Assembly: GCA_002315565.1 (NCBI GenBank)
Contig: DCHD01000038.1
Span: forward strand, 9,382-73,381
Direction of reading: 5' to 3'
From: Solobacterium sp. UBA1761
GTDB taxonomy: Bacteria > Bacillota_I > Bacilli_A > Erysipelotrichales > Erysipelotrichaceae
DNA: 64,000 nucleotides
Positions 33,147-41,808 of the stretch are shown one piece after another (positions within the stretch are counted from its first letter, which is position 1; each line of letters begins with the position of its first letter). The notes under the pieces are model-generated. The model was not told where the DNA came from, made no database searches, and worked only from the letters and a program-made list of their open reading frames with translations. Position numbers and translations under genes: made by a program.

Positions 33147-34066
33147 TGAAAGGTCTAGAACTCTCCAAAGAATACTATCTTGAATACGGAAAGCCCATGC
33201 TGGAAAATGAGTTTTCAGATTACCTTGATAGAATTGCCGTAGGCCTTGTGGGACATGGAAGTGAATGTTTCGGCTTTGACGATGACATTTCTCTTGACCA
33301 TGACTTTGAGCCTGGTTTTTGTCTCTGGATTGATGATGAAGCGGAAAAAGAATTCGGTTTTAAATTATTCAGAGCCTATAGAAGACTTCCTGAAGAATAC
33401 AAAGGTGTAAAGATGCAGAAGAAGTCAGCACTAGGTTCAAGGTTCAAAGGCGTTCATACCATCAAAGAATTCTATTCTTTCTATACCGGTACCGGTGATG
33501 TTCCTCTAACACTTGACCACTGGCTTTCAATACCTGACTTCTATCTTGCTGAAGCAACCAACGGCATCGTATTTGCTGATCCTCAGGGTGAATTCACAAG
33601 AATCAGGGAAGGTCTAATGAACAGGCCTGAAGATATCCGCCTTAAAAAACTGGCTGAATGTCTGTTTTCTATGGCACAGTATGGCCAATATAATTACAGC
33701 CGCTGTCTTGAACATAAAGAATATACTGCTGCTGCCACAATACTTTCTGACTATGTAAAGTATGCAGCTGAAGCCGTATATCATCTTAATAAAGCCTATG
33801 CACCATACTACAAATGGCTGTTCAAAGGCTTAGAGAAACTTCCGATACTGGGATATACAAAAGATATGTTCTATGAGCTTATGAAAGAGCCATACAATAA
33901 AGAAAAGAATATTCCGCTTATTGAGAACATCGCAAAACTGATAATCGAAGAAATAAAAAATCAGGGCCTGTCAAACCGCCCTGATGATTATCTTGAACCG
34001 TTTGCCTATGATGTACTTGCCAAAATAAGCGATAACGAATTAAGAAATTCTTCACCAATAAGATAG
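33146..34066 (+). CDS. DUF4037 nucleotidyltransferase-like protein
   Basis: A 306-residue cytoplasmic protein. The N-terminal LVGHGSECFGFDDDISLDHDFEPGF contains the G-[SH]-x..D-D/D-x-D arrangement of nucleotidyltransferase-fold DUF4037 proteins. The rest is helical. Its target is unknown; related fold members transfer nucleotides to antibiotics, tRNA or proteins, so nucleotide transfer or binding is possible. It is translationally coupled to the TPR gene and ends in a bidirectional terminator. The TPR/DUF4037 coupling suggests one functional unit. Confidence 0.78.
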   Translation: MKGLELSKEYYLEYGKPMLENEFSDYLDRIAVGLVGHGSECFGFDDDISLDHDFEPGFCLWIDDEAEKEFGFKLFRAYRRLPEEYKGVKMQKKSALGSRFKGVHTIKEFYSFYTGTGDVPLTLDHWLSIPDFYLAEATNGIVFADPQGEFTRIREGLMNRPEDIRLKKLAECLFSMAQYGQYNYSRCLEHKEYTAAATILSDYVKYAAEAVYHLNKAYAPYYKWLFKGLEKLPILGYTKDMFYELMKEPYNKEKNIPLIENIAKLIIEEIKNQGLSNRPDDYLEPFAYDVLAKISDNELRNSSPIR

Positions 34067-34084
34067 GTCTATTGACCTATCTTT
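34061..34084. terminator. Bidirectional terminator covering both stop codons
   Basis: AGATAGGT (34061-34068) and ACCTATCT (34075-34082) form an 8-bp stem with T tracts on each side. The stop of the DUF4037 gene (34064-34066) and the stop of the convergent Nif11-like gene (34077-34079) both lie in the stem. Confidence 0.8.
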
Positions 34085-34526
34085 TTTCTATTAAGTCTCT
34101 CGTCTTCCAGCCGTCATAGAAGTACCAGGTATATTCCTTGTTTTCACAGTAATAGGTATCAAAGTAGGCATTTCCACCATTGGCAAGTGAGAAATAGCCG
34201 ATGCCAAGTTCCTTGATCTCACATTTTACTGTTGTACCGAAACCGAATCCTGATGCTACTTCAACTGTATCACCGACGTTAAAGATATACTGAACTTTAC
34301 TTCTGTCTAACCACAGTTTCTGGCTGTACCACTCGGTACCGCCATTGATCATTTCAAGTTCTTCATCAGTTAAAGGCATTTTCTTTTCCGCCTTTAAAAG
34401 ACTCTCAAGTTCCTGTTCATTAACTTCATAATCAAGTTCGTTTAGCTTTTCTGTGGCTTCTTTCAGTGAGCCACTTTTTTCTATTACTTCATATACTTCT
34501 TTTGTTATTTCTGTAATTTTTCTCAT
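34077..34526 (-). CDS. Nif11-like leader precursor protein with double-glycine cleavage site
   Basis: A 149-residue protein. Residues 1-63 are a helical leader ending MPLTDEELEMINGG, the double-glycine end found in Nif11-type and nitrile hydratase-like RiPP precursors; the helix GSLKEATEKLNELDYEVNEQELE before it fits the Nif11 form. Residues 64-149 would be released: an 86-residue product rich in Tyr, Trp and Gly, with one Cys, that looks like a folded SH3-like barrel (FNVGDTVEVASGFGFGTTV). No modifying enzyme or C39 exporter is in the window. It could instead be a non-processed small protein. Confidence 0.65.
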   Translation of the reverse strand: MRKITEITKEVYEVIEKSGSLKEATEKLNELDYEVNEQELESLLKAEKKMPLTDEELEMINGGTEWYSQKLWLDRSKVQYIFNVGDTVEVASGFGFGTTVKCEIKELGIGYFSLANGGNAYFDTYYCENKEYTWYFYDGWKTRDLIEKR

Positions 34527-34584
34527 TGTTAAATCCTCTTTCTATATTATATGCGTTCTGATTTTCTATATCTTTAACATGTGA

Positions 34585-34597
34585 GATAATAGTCACA
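34585..34597 (+). promoter_or_regulatory. Extended -10 box 6 nt before the ATG (leaderless-type start)
   Basis: TGAGATAAT (-10 box 34585-34590) is followed by AGTCAC and ATG 34597. No Shine-Dalgarno sequence can be placed. Confidence 0.5.
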
Positions 34598-35502
34598 TGA
34601 AAATATATGAAGATGAAAATAACAAAACCTATAAGAAGCAGTCAAAAGTAGCCTTTATGATTTTCCTTTCTGAAGTGCCAAACTTCTTTGTCATCCTGGC
34701 AAACGCCATAACATCAAGATCACTATTGGTATGGGCTGACCTGGTTGATTCTGTAAAGAACGGCATTCACGATGCGACTGTCTGGCTTGTAACCAGAAAA
34801 ATCTATAAAGACAACGGCGACAGCTACAACTACGGGGCTGGCAGACTTGAAGTATTTACTTCATTTATTTGTGATGTGCTGGTATTTATCGGCTTTACCA
34901 TTCTCTTTGTCGTATCGATATTCGGACTGATATCACCTGTAAAACCTGAAGAAAGCATTATCTGGTATGCCGTTCTTAAATGTATAAATCTGACGTTTGA
35001 TCTGTGGTTTCTTATCACTCAGATAAATATATACAAAAAGACTCAATCTCCTGTTGCCAAGACCGAAATTGCCCATGGCAAATTCTGCAGCTTTATGGAT
35101 GTCTTCTATCTGATATCGGCATTGATCTGCTACTTCTTTAAAGATGCTGTCTGGACACCATATCTTTCACCATCACTTACTATCATCGTTACTCTTTACT
35201 TCGCCTATGGCTGTCAGAAAAGAATCAGAGCCAACTTCTTTGAGCTGGTTGACAAATCCGTAACAATTAAAGATCAGGATGAACTCTATGACATAGTTCT
35301 TAAAAACTGCAGTGATATCAAGCGTATCAACTCAGTAAACTGTCATGTACTGAAAGAAAAACTGCATATCGACCTCGATGTGACATTCAAGAAAGATTAC
35401 ACCGTTGAAAATGCAAAAGAACTGTTAAAGAAGATTGACAGTCAGATTGAAGAGAAATATCCTGGAGCCATCACAAACTTCATAATTTCTGATGAAAACT
35501 AA
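34597..35502 (+). CDS. CDF-like cation transporter
   Basis: A 301-residue membrane protein of the cation diffusion facilitator superfamily: LVWADLVDSVKNGIHDA in helix 2 and YNYGAGRLEVFTSF after it are the family landmarks, with a second site region AHGKFCSFMDVF in helix 5. A C-terminal cytoplasmic domain follows (residues 215-301). Only weakly similar to the CDF protein at 25626. Probably exports a divalent metal. The start codon lies 6 nt after an extended -10 box. A bidirectional terminator follows. Confidence 0.82.
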   Translation: MKIYEDENNKTYKKQSKVAFMIFLSEVPNFFVILANAITSRSLLVWADLVDSVKNGIHDATVWLVTRKIYKDNGDSYNYGAGRLEVFTSFICDVLVFIGFTILFVVSIFGLISPVKPEESIIWYAVLKCINLTFDLWFLITQINIYKKTQSPVAKTEIAHGKFCSFMDVFYLISALICYFFKDAVWTPYLSPSLTIIVTLYFAYGCQKRIRANFFELVDKSVTIKDQDELYDIVLKNCSDIKRINSVNCHVLKEKLHIDLDVTFKKDYTVENAKELLKKIDSQIEEKYPGAITNFIISDEN

Positions 35503-35523
35503 AAAGCACTTACGTGCTTTTTT
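35501..35523. terminator. Bidirectional Rho-independent terminator
   Basis: AAAAAGCAC and GTGCTTTTT with a 4-nt loop, between the convergent CDF and creatininase genes. Confidence 0.8.
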
Positions 35524-35524
35524 G

Positions 35525-36307
35525 TTATTCCGGAAGTTTTGCCTGTCTGAAGGCTTTCAGGAAATGTTCAATATAGTCGGCCATTGTTTCTACCATTTCA
35601 GTGCCCCACTTTTTATCGGCACGTGATGGTTCATCAGGCATACCATACATCATATAGCCGTTGTCAGTAATAGATTTCAGTGGACGCGGAATTGTAATGC
35701 TGCCACCTTCAAAGTTGACCATATTCCAGGTTCCTGTAGGAAGTACATCGCCTAAGTCATTGACCATGTTTTCTCCTTCATTGAGATATTCCTTTTTGAT
35801 TAATGATTCATCATAGGCCATAACACCGGCAGTCTCTTCTCCACCACCATGGCCGCCTTTCCACATCGGATTGATCTGACCGGCAATCAGCCACCAGTCA
35901 ACTCTGGCCAATAAACCGCCCTTCTTATAGACATGAAGTCCTGTTCTTTCAATTGATTTGGAGTTTCCACCATGTCCATTGACGATGATGAATCTTCTGA
36001 AACCATAGTCAAACAGGTCATCGCAGATGTGATTGAGTATCTCTGTCAGAAGGTCTGGTCCAACTGAAATGGTTCCTGCATATCCTTTAAGGTCTTCAGT
36101 AGAACCATAAGGAAGGATTGGGGCAATAATACATTCGTCAGCATATCTCTCATTGAAAATCTGCATGATCTTGGTCGGAATAAAGGTATCCGTACCAAGT
36201 GGCATATGTTTCCCGTGGTTTTCGGTAGAACCGGTAACGATAATTACTGTGTCATTTTTCTTAAGATAATCTTCAACTTCAAGATAACTCATTTCATCTA
36301 AATACAT
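35525..36307 (-). CDS. Creatininase family amidohydrolase
   Basis: A 260-residue metal-dependent amidohydrolase. VTGSTENHGKHMPLGTDTFI (Glu and His metal ligands), FIIVNGHGGNSKSI and HGGGEETAGVM are the creatininase-family motifs and are complete. Family members open cyclic amides (creatinine, mycofactocin precursor, others). Cytoplasmic. An AGGAGG ribosome site precedes ATG 36307. Last gene of an operon with a C45/choloylglycine-hydrolase-type amidase and an M42 aminopeptidase, which together suggest breakdown of amide-linked conjugates. Confidence 0.87.
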   Translation of the reverse strand: MYLDEMSYLEVEDYLKKNDTVIIVTGSTENHGKHMPLGTDTFIPTKIMQIFNERYADECIIAPILPYGSTEDLKGYAGTISVGPDLLTEILNHICDDLFDYGFRRFIIVNGHGGNSKSIERTGLHVYKKGGLLARVDWWLIAGQINPMWKGGHGGGEETAGVMAYDESLIKKEYLNEGENMVNDLGDVLPTGTWNMVNFEGGSITIPRPLKSITDNGYMMYGMPDEPSRADKKWGTEMVETMADYIEHFLKAFRQAKLPE

Positions 36308-36316
36308 AATTGCCTC

Positions 36317-37483
36317 CTAAATCTTATATTCGTACTGTTTTTCATAATCAAGGAAAATTGCCAGTTTCATTGTGCTCTTATCGAGATTATAGACACTTGA
36401 CCACTGAGTGAAACCGACATACTGTTTCTTGAATGGATTTTGTGATACCTTCTCTAAAAGATCCATTACTTCTTTTTCAGTCATCTTAGGTTTTTCTTTC
36501 AGTCCTTCAGATACAACTTCATCTCTGTCCATTCCATAACCATAATGGTCGTCACGAGACAGATAATAGTTTGTTCCGTGAACTGTTTCAATGATGTTCA
36601 TCTTATTGTTTACCCATTCAATGATGACCGACTTTCCGCTTTTATCGGCTATCATAATGTGATAGTCATTATCAGGAAGCGGACTTCTCAAATTGTATGA
36701 CTTTGCCATTTCAATTGCTTCATCGGTACTGGCGCAATAGTCCAGCATTCTTCGCATCAGAATCGGATGAAGGATACTTGCCTTACCTGGTTCATTCTGA
36801 TTTACCGCAAAGTTCTTGTTGGCCTTCCAGGTCTTGTGGTCAGCAGTATTGATGCATAAAGCATTGTTTTTTACCTTGATATCAAGGCGCTCTGGAACCT
36901 TGCCTTTTTCATCATAGATGATGGCGATTTCCTTTTCTTTTTCATCAAGTGAGTCAGGTTCTCTGTAATCAACTTCATTCCATTCGTTTTCACAAGGAAG
37001 ATGCATAATCGATACAGCAAGACCAGCTTCATTGAAGCCATCCATTATCACAAACGGTGCCATGGCAAGTCTTGTCATATCCGTCTTTCCATCACTTGGT
37101 ACACCTTCAAAATATGTACCCTTGGCATTGTCAAGCCAGAAACCATCTATTACACCAAGAGTCTTATATTTAGCCTTGGGATTGTCTGTTCTTACCAGAA
37201 GAATAAGTGAAGTAATATCTTCAGGGTTTTCACTTCTTTTATTGAAGCGGTAATGATTAAAGTCATAGTTTCTGCCAAACAGTGAATCACCTTCCTTATT
37301 TTTTGTATAGAAAGTTGAACAGCCGGGTTTGGCATCAGCAATCATCATGGCATACTTTTCCAGTTTGTAATAATCAGCCTTATAGTCCATGTAGTACAGC
37401 AAGCCTCTTTCATCGACTTTCTGTATTTTGTCAATGGCTTTTCCTATACCCCATGGGAGCAGTCTTTTTCTTGGATTGGTCAT
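36317..37483 (-). CDS. Cys-Ntn hydrolase, choloylglycine hydrolase/C45 type, with propeptide
   Basis: A 388-residue linear-amide C-N hydrolase. Candidate nucleophile Cys55 is in KPGCSTFYTK, followed by GDSLFGRNYDF, the signature of the choloylglycine hydrolase and acid-ceramidase-like superfamily; MDGFNEAGLAVSIMHLP and later Asn/Arg residues complete the site. The Cys is not at position 2, so about 54 residues must be removed by self-cleavage, unlike bile salt hydrolases. ATG 37483 (GAGGGA site) starts 1 nt after the M42 gene. Substrate: an N-acyl amide, possibly conjugated amino acid; not determined. Confidence 0.82.
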   Translation of the reverse strand: MTNPRKRLLPWGIGKAIDKIQKVDERGLLYYMDYKADYYKLEKYAMMIADAKPGCSTFYTKNKEGDSLFGRNYDFNHYRFNKRSENPEDITSLILLVRTDNPKAKYKTLGVIDGFWLDNAKGTYFEGVPSDGKTDMTRLAMAPFVIMDGFNEAGLAVSIMHLPCENEWNEVDYREPDSLDEKEKEIAIIYDEKGKVPERLDIKVKNNALCINTADHKTWKANKNFAVNQNEPGKASILHPILMRRMLDYCASTDEAIEMAKSYNLRSPLPDNDYHIMIADKSGKSVIIEWVNNKMNIIETVHGTNYYLSRDDHYGYGMDRDEVVSEGLKEKPKMTEKEVMDLLEKVSQNPFKKQYVGFTQWSSVYNLDKSTMKLAIFLDYEKQYEYKI

Positions 37484-37484
37484 A

Positions 37485-38564
37485 TCAAAGTCCCTCAATT
37501 ATATCTTTGTTAAGTGCTTTGACAACTTCGGTAATCAAAGCAGCTGTCTTTTCAAAATCTTCATAGGTAGTGATGCAGTTCATCGCATGGATATATCTTA
37601 CCGGTACACCAGCCGTTACAGCAGGAATACCATCAAGTGCTGTCTGAATCACAGCAGCATCATTGCCTCCGCCTTCTCTTACTGATTCCTGTACATCCAT
37701 CTTCTTTTTTTCTGCCAGGTCAAGCACAAAGCGCTGAAGTCTTGGTGAACAGATAACTGATACGTCCATATGTCTGAACATCGGACCTTTTCTTAAAGCA
37801 GTCTGTATTGCATAGGGTTCAGTAAATGTGTCATCAGCAGGACAGCCTTCATAGCAGATGGCTACATCAGGTTTAATATGGTTGACAGAGACTTTAGCAC
37901 CTCTTTCCCCTACTTCTTCCTGACTTGAAAGAACTCCTACAACATCGACATCAAGTTCAATGTCATTGAGTCTTCTCATTGTTTCTATTAAGGCAGCACA
38001 ACCGATACGGCAGTCAAATGACTTGCCGAAGATCAGTCCGTGTTCTTCATCAAATTCATAGGTAGCAGCTGAAACAATCGGTTCACCCATTCTGATCTTG
38101 TATACTTCCTTGGCCTCTTTGTCACTTGTTGCACCGATATCGATAGAAAGTTCAGAGATAGCCGGTTCACCTTTATTGTCGGCTGCACTTCTGAAGTGGG
38201 CAGGTTTATTGACAAATACGCCACTTATCCATTTTCCTTCAGCATTTCTTACTTTGACTTTGGAAGCTGGAAGCGTTGAATTGGTCCACCTTCCAAGATT
38301 GTTTACTCTTATTGTGCCGTTAGGTCTGATTGAATGTACCATGAAACCAACTTCATCGGAATGGGCATCAAGCATTACAACCGGTTTATTACCGGTATTT
38401 TTCTTTCTATACAGATAGAGATTGCGCATCTTGTCTTCTTCAACATCCGCAAACTCCAAGACATATTTTCTTGCAGCTTCTATGGTTTCTTCTTCAAAAC
38501 CAGAAGGTGCTTTGGCATTGGTCAGATCTTTAATAAGATTGAGACAGTATTCATCATATTTCAT
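37485..38564 (-). CDS. M42 family glutamyl aminopeptidase
   Basis: A 359-residue cytoplasmic aminopeptidase of the tetrahedral M42 family. VMLDAHSDEVGFMVHSI (first metal ligands), SFDCRIGCAAL, SSQEEVGERGA with the catalytic Glu, and AVTAGVPVRYIHAMN with the last His ligand are all present. It removes acidic or neutral N-terminal residues from peptides. A GGAG ribosome site precedes the ATG. First gene of the three-gene amidase operon and divergent from a GPH-type transporter that may supply the substrate. Confidence 0.92.
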   Translation of the reverse strand: MKYDEYCLNLIKDLTNAKAPSGFEEETIEAARKYVLEFADVEEDKMRNLYLYRKKNTGNKPVVMLDAHSDEVGFMVHSIRPNGTIRVNNLGRWTNSTLPASKVKVRNAEGKWISGVFVNKPAHFRSAADNKGEPAISELSIDIGATSDKEAKEVYKIRMGEPIVSAATYEFDEEHGLIFGKSFDCRIGCAALIETMRRLNDIELDVDVVGVLSSQEEVGERGAKVSVNHIKPDVAICYEGCPADDTFTEPYAIQTALRKGPMFRHMDVSVICSPRLQRFVLDLAEKKKMDVQESVREGGGNDAAVIQTALDGIPAVTAGVPVRYIHAMNCITTYEDFEKTAALITEVVKALNKDIIEGL

Positions 38565-38733
38565 AGTATTTACTCCAGATATCTATATCTATTATCTACT
38601 ATTTTCTCTGGATATACACAGAAATGGAAATTATTTCATAAATTTTCATTTTTTCTGAAAACTTTTCATAATGTCACAGTTATAGCACTGTTTCAGATGT
38701 TAAAATCAAAGAGTATTTTAAGAGGTATTATTT
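38565..38733. promoter_or_regulatory. Divergent promoter region of the amidase operon and GPH transporter
   Basis: An extended -10 box TGTTAAAAT (38698-38706) drives the transporter gene, followed by an AAGAGG ribosome site. The minus-strand promoter of the aminopeptidase is not clear, though A+T-rich sequence lies at 38580-38660. No obvious palindrome is visible. Confidence 0.45.
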
Positions 38734-40107
38734 ATGGAAAAAGAAAAATCACAGGTAAAACTGCTTGAAAAGATGGGCTTTGGTGGCCTTTCTGCATCAA
38801 GTAATATCGTCTTCAACTTTAAGAGTCTTTATTATCTGACATTTCTGAAGATGGTACTTAACATCCCTGTCGCATGGGCTGGTATTATCGTAACTATCGG
38901 TACTATCTGGGATGCAATCAATGACCCGCTGATTGGATATTGGAGTGTTAACCACAAATTCAAATCAGGTGAAAAGATCAGACCTTTAACCAAGATCTTC
39001 GCAATTCCTTGGGGTATTACTGTCATTCTGATGTTTGCCAATTTCAATCTGTCTCAGAATATGACGATCATTCTCTGTATCCTGATCTATCTGGTATTTG
39101 AAGCATTCTATACATTCTTATGTATCCCATATAACTCAATGGCTACGCTGGCAAGTAATGTAGATTCAGATCGAAGAAGCATCAATGCGTTCAGATCTAT
39201 CGGCGGTATGGTTGGTACTGTTATCGGTGCTCTTGCTGTTCCAGCTATTGTTAAGGCTATGGGCGGATTCAAAAACTCAAGTATCTTTACAGCTGAAGAT
39301 GCTCCAGCCGTATTCAGAACTTCTATCATCATGGCTTGTGTTGCTGTAGTTGGCTGTATGTTCCACTACTTCACTTCAAAAGAAAGAATTCATCAGCAGG
39401 ATGACAACGAAGACCATATCGGATTCCTTGATACATTCAAGATGCTCTTCTCCATCAAATCATGGGTTATGAATATGCTGTTTATCTTATGCTATGGTAT
39501 TGCAAGTGCATTGGTAATGAATGAAATCAACGACTATGCTGCATATATCTACGGCAACTCTTCAATCGTTACTCCAGTGCTTGGTGTTTATGTACTATGT
39601 GCTGTAGTCGGTTCTATCTTCATTGGTAAGATCGATGAAAAGTATGGAAGAAGCAAGACCATGATCTTCTCTGCTGCTATTCAGATTATCGGTAAGATTC
39701 CGTTCATCATCTATCCTGAATCAATGGTTTCCATTATGATCAATGCTGCAACATGTGCCTTTGGTATTCAGGGAGCATTCGTACTGTTCAACACCAACAG
39801 AAACAATGTTGCCGATATCGTAGAATTCAAGTTCAAAAGAAGAATTGACTCAATGGTTGCAACCTGCGATAACCTGATCACTAAACTGGCTGAAGCAGTT
39901 GCTATCTGGATGATGACTCTATCACTGGATATTGCCGGTTATGATTCAGCACTTGGTATCGCTCAGACCGCTGCAACAAAATCAACCATCTGTGCATTAC
40001 TTGGCTGGGTTCCTGCTGTTGTATGTATCGCCATGGGCTACTTCGCCTACAAGTGTCATATCCAGGATGAATACAAAGCTGAACAGGCTAAGTTCTTAAA
40101 CAAATAG
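38734..40107 (+). CDS. GPH-family (glycoside-pentoside-hexuronide) cation symporter-like MFS transporter
   Basis: A 457-residue MFS carrier with 12 helices. GFGGLSASSNIVFNF, then TIGTIWDAINDPLIGYW in loop 2-3 and FLCIPYNSMATLASN are landmarks of the GPH/MelB branch. It would import a solute with Na+ or H+. GPH carriers usually move sugars, but the divergent neighbours are peptide/amide enzymes, so a conjugated amide is an alternative substrate. A terminator follows. Confidence 0.85.
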   Translation: MEKEKSQVKLLEKMGFGGLSASSNIVFNFKSLYYLTFLKMVLNIPVAWAGIIVTIGTIWDAINDPLIGYWSVNHKFKSGEKIRPLTKIFAIPWGITVILMFANFNLSQNMTIILCILIYLVFEAFYTFLCIPYNSMATLASNVDSDRRSINAFRSIGGMVGTVIGALAVPAIVKAMGGFKNSSIFTAEDAPAVFRTSIIMACVAVVGCMFHYFTSKERIHQQDDNEDHIGFLDTFKMLFSIKSWVMNMLFILCYGIASALVMNEINDYAAYIYGNSSIVTPVLGVYVLCAVVGSIFIGKIDEKYGRSKTMIFSAAIQIIGKIPFIIYPESMVSIMINAATCAFGIQGAFVLFNTNRNNVADIVEFKFKRRIDSMVATCDNLITKLAEAVAIWMMTLSLDIAGYDSALGIAQTAATKSTICALLGWVPAVVCIAMGYFAYKCHIQDEYKAEQAKFLNK

Positions 40108-40116
40108 TTCCAATAC

Positions 40117-40141
40117 AAAGGGCTGAATAATTCAGCCCTTT
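40117..40141. terminator. Bidirectional Rho-independent terminator
   Basis: AAAGGGCTGAA and TTCAGCCCTTT form an 11-bp stem with a 3-nt loop between the convergent transporter and DUF1810 genes. Confidence 0.85.
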
Positions 40142-40144
40142 CAT

Positions 40145-40561
40145 TTACATTCTTTTAAGCATGTCCTCGGTTATTTCATTCTGATTTCCTGCGTAGTATC
40201 TGTTGATTACCTTATTGAATATCGGATTATCAGAAACCCGTGAAAATAATGTCATACAGGCATGAACCTTCTTGGAATCAATTTCTCCTAATACCTTGAC
40301 AATATCTTCAGCATCAAGCTCATAAAGGGCCTCAGAAATCTCAATCAGTCTTTTAGAAAGAACAGGATGCTCCATATATTCTCTTGCTTCTTCAAGACAG
40401 GTAATTCCATAGTGCTGTGCATTGACACTATAACCTATTCCTTTTAACTGTGGGAATATATACCAGATCCAGTGTGTTTCCTTGTGACCGTTTCTAATCT
40501 CTTCAAGCGCCTTATCATAGGCAAAGTTCTGTGCTTCTATAAATCTTTCAACGTTATACAT
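40145..40561 (-). CDS. DUF1810 family protein
   Basis: A 138-residue soluble protein. FIEAQNFAYDKALEEIRNGHKETHWIWYIFPQLKGIG is the characteristic DUF1810 opening, with KKVHACMTLF and FNKVINRYYAG later. Members are small, helical and of unknown function. ATG 40561 has a GGAGG ribosome site; longer in-frame starts are not supported. Monocistronic, between two terminators. Confidence 0.85.
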   Translation of the reverse strand: MYNVERFIEAQNFAYDKALEEIRNGHKETHWIWYIFPQLKGIGYSVNAQHYGITCLEEAREYMEHPVLSKRLIEISEALYELDAEDIVKVLGEIDSKKVHACMTLFSRVSDNPIFNKVINRYYAGNQNEITEDMLKRM

Positions 40562-40618
40562 AATAACCTCCATCTGCATTCTTATTCTATACAATCAGGA
40601 ATACAAAAAAGTGTACAG

Positions 40619-40646
40619 TTAAAAAAGATAAGGTTTCCCTTATCTT
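40619..40646 (-). terminator. Terminator of the maltodextrin operon, overlapping its last stop codon
   Basis: AAGATAAGG (40625-40633) and CCTTATCTT (40638-40646) form a 9-bp stem; six T residues follow on the minus strand. The TAA of the ATPase gene lies at the stem's base. Confidence 0.8.
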
Positions 40647-41808
40647 AGTACTCAAGATTCTTACCGTTTTCATCAAACAGATGGCACACATCGCCATTGA
40701 AGCAGATGTTTACATCATCACCCATTTTGAATGAATTTGCATCACCGGTTGTCGGAACGATGACGACAACATCTTTTCCTTCGGCGCTGATATGAAGATG
40801 TACAGATGAACCCATAAGTTCACTTACATCAACTCTGCCCTTTATACCGTCATTGCATAATGTAATATGTTCAGGACGTACACCCAGTGTAACATCCATC
40901 TCTTGAACATTCTTGTCTTTCAGGCGTTTCTGTTTATCGTCGGCAAGAATAACTTTCTTTCCACCAAGTTCTACAGCATATCTGTCATTTTCTTTAATGA
41001 GTTTTGCATCAAACAGATTCATCTGTGGCATACCGATAAATCTTGCAACAAACAGATTAGCCGGATGGTTGAATACTTCCTGAGGAGTGCCGATCTGCTG
41101 AATAAAGCCATCTTTCATGATGACGATTCTATCGCCAAGAGTCATAGCCTCTACCTGATCATGAGTTACATATACGAACGTCGTATCAATTCTCTGTCTG
41201 AGTTTAATCAGTTCAGCACGCATTTCATTACGCAGCTTCGCATCAAGATTGGACAGTGGTTCATCCATCAGCATAACCTGAGGAGAACGGACAATTGCTC
41301 TGCCGATGGCAACACGCTGTCTTTGACCACCTGATAATGCTTTAGGCTTACGGTCAAGATATTCGGTAATGCCAAGTGTTTCAGCGGCTTCACGGACTTT
41401 TGTGTCTATTTCATCTTTCTTGCACTTCATCAGTTTTAAAGAGAAAGCCATATTTTCATAGACTGTCATATGAGGATAAAGTGCATAGTTCTGGAAAACC
41501 ATGGCAATATCTCTGTCTTTTGGTTCAGCATCATTCATGAGCTTTCCACCGATATACAGTTCACCAGATGTAATATCTTCAAGACCCGCAATCATTCTAA
41601 GTGTAGTAGACTTGCCACATCCAGAAGGTCCAACAAGAACGATAAATTCCTTATCATTGATTTCCAGATTGAAGTCCTGTACAGCAACAACACCTTCAGC
41701 AGTGATCTGCAGATTGGTTTTCTTGACTTCTTCACCTTTTTTAGGTTTCTTTACCTTTTCGGTATTTGGATAAATCTTCTTGATATTCTTTAAAATAACC
41801 TGTGACAT
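40645..41808 (-). CDS. msmX: MsmX/UgpC-type ATPase for sugar ABC importers
   Basis: A 387-residue ABC ATPase. Walker A VGPSGCGKSTT, Q-loop MVFQNYALYPHMTV, signature LSGGQRQRVAIGRA and Walker B VMLMDEPLSNLDAK are complete; the C-terminal OB-type regulatory domain (RPEHI) is that of the MalK/MsmX/UgpC group. An insert rich in Lys (about residues 17-35) lies between the first two strands, which is unusual. It energises the MalF/MalG-type permease encoded in the same operon and may serve other sugar importers. Confidence 0.9.
   Translation of the reverse strand: MSQVILKNIKKIYPNTEKVKKPKKGEEVKKTNLQITAEGVVAVQDFNLEINDKEFIVLVGPSGCGKSTTLRMIAGLEDITSGELYIGGKLMNDAEPKDRDIAMVFQNYALYPHMTVYENMAFSLKLMKCKKDEIDTKVREAAETLGITEYLDRKPKALSGGQRQRVAIGRAIVRSPQVMLMDEPLSNLDAKLRNEMRAELIKLRQRIDTTFVYVTHDQVEAMTLGDRIVIMKDGFIQQIGTPQEVFNHPANLFVARFIGMPQMNLFDAKLIKENDRYAVELGGKKVILADDKQKRLKDKNVQEMDVTLGVRPEHITLCNDGIKGRVDVSELMGSSVHLHISAEGKDVVVIVPTTGDANSFKMGDDVNICFNGDVCHLFDENGKNLEY

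Noticed and set aside
36317..37483. Calling this gene a bile salt hydrolase
   Set aside because: The candidate nucleophile Cys is at position 55 rather than 2, so a self-cleaved propeptide form is indicated and the substrate is open.
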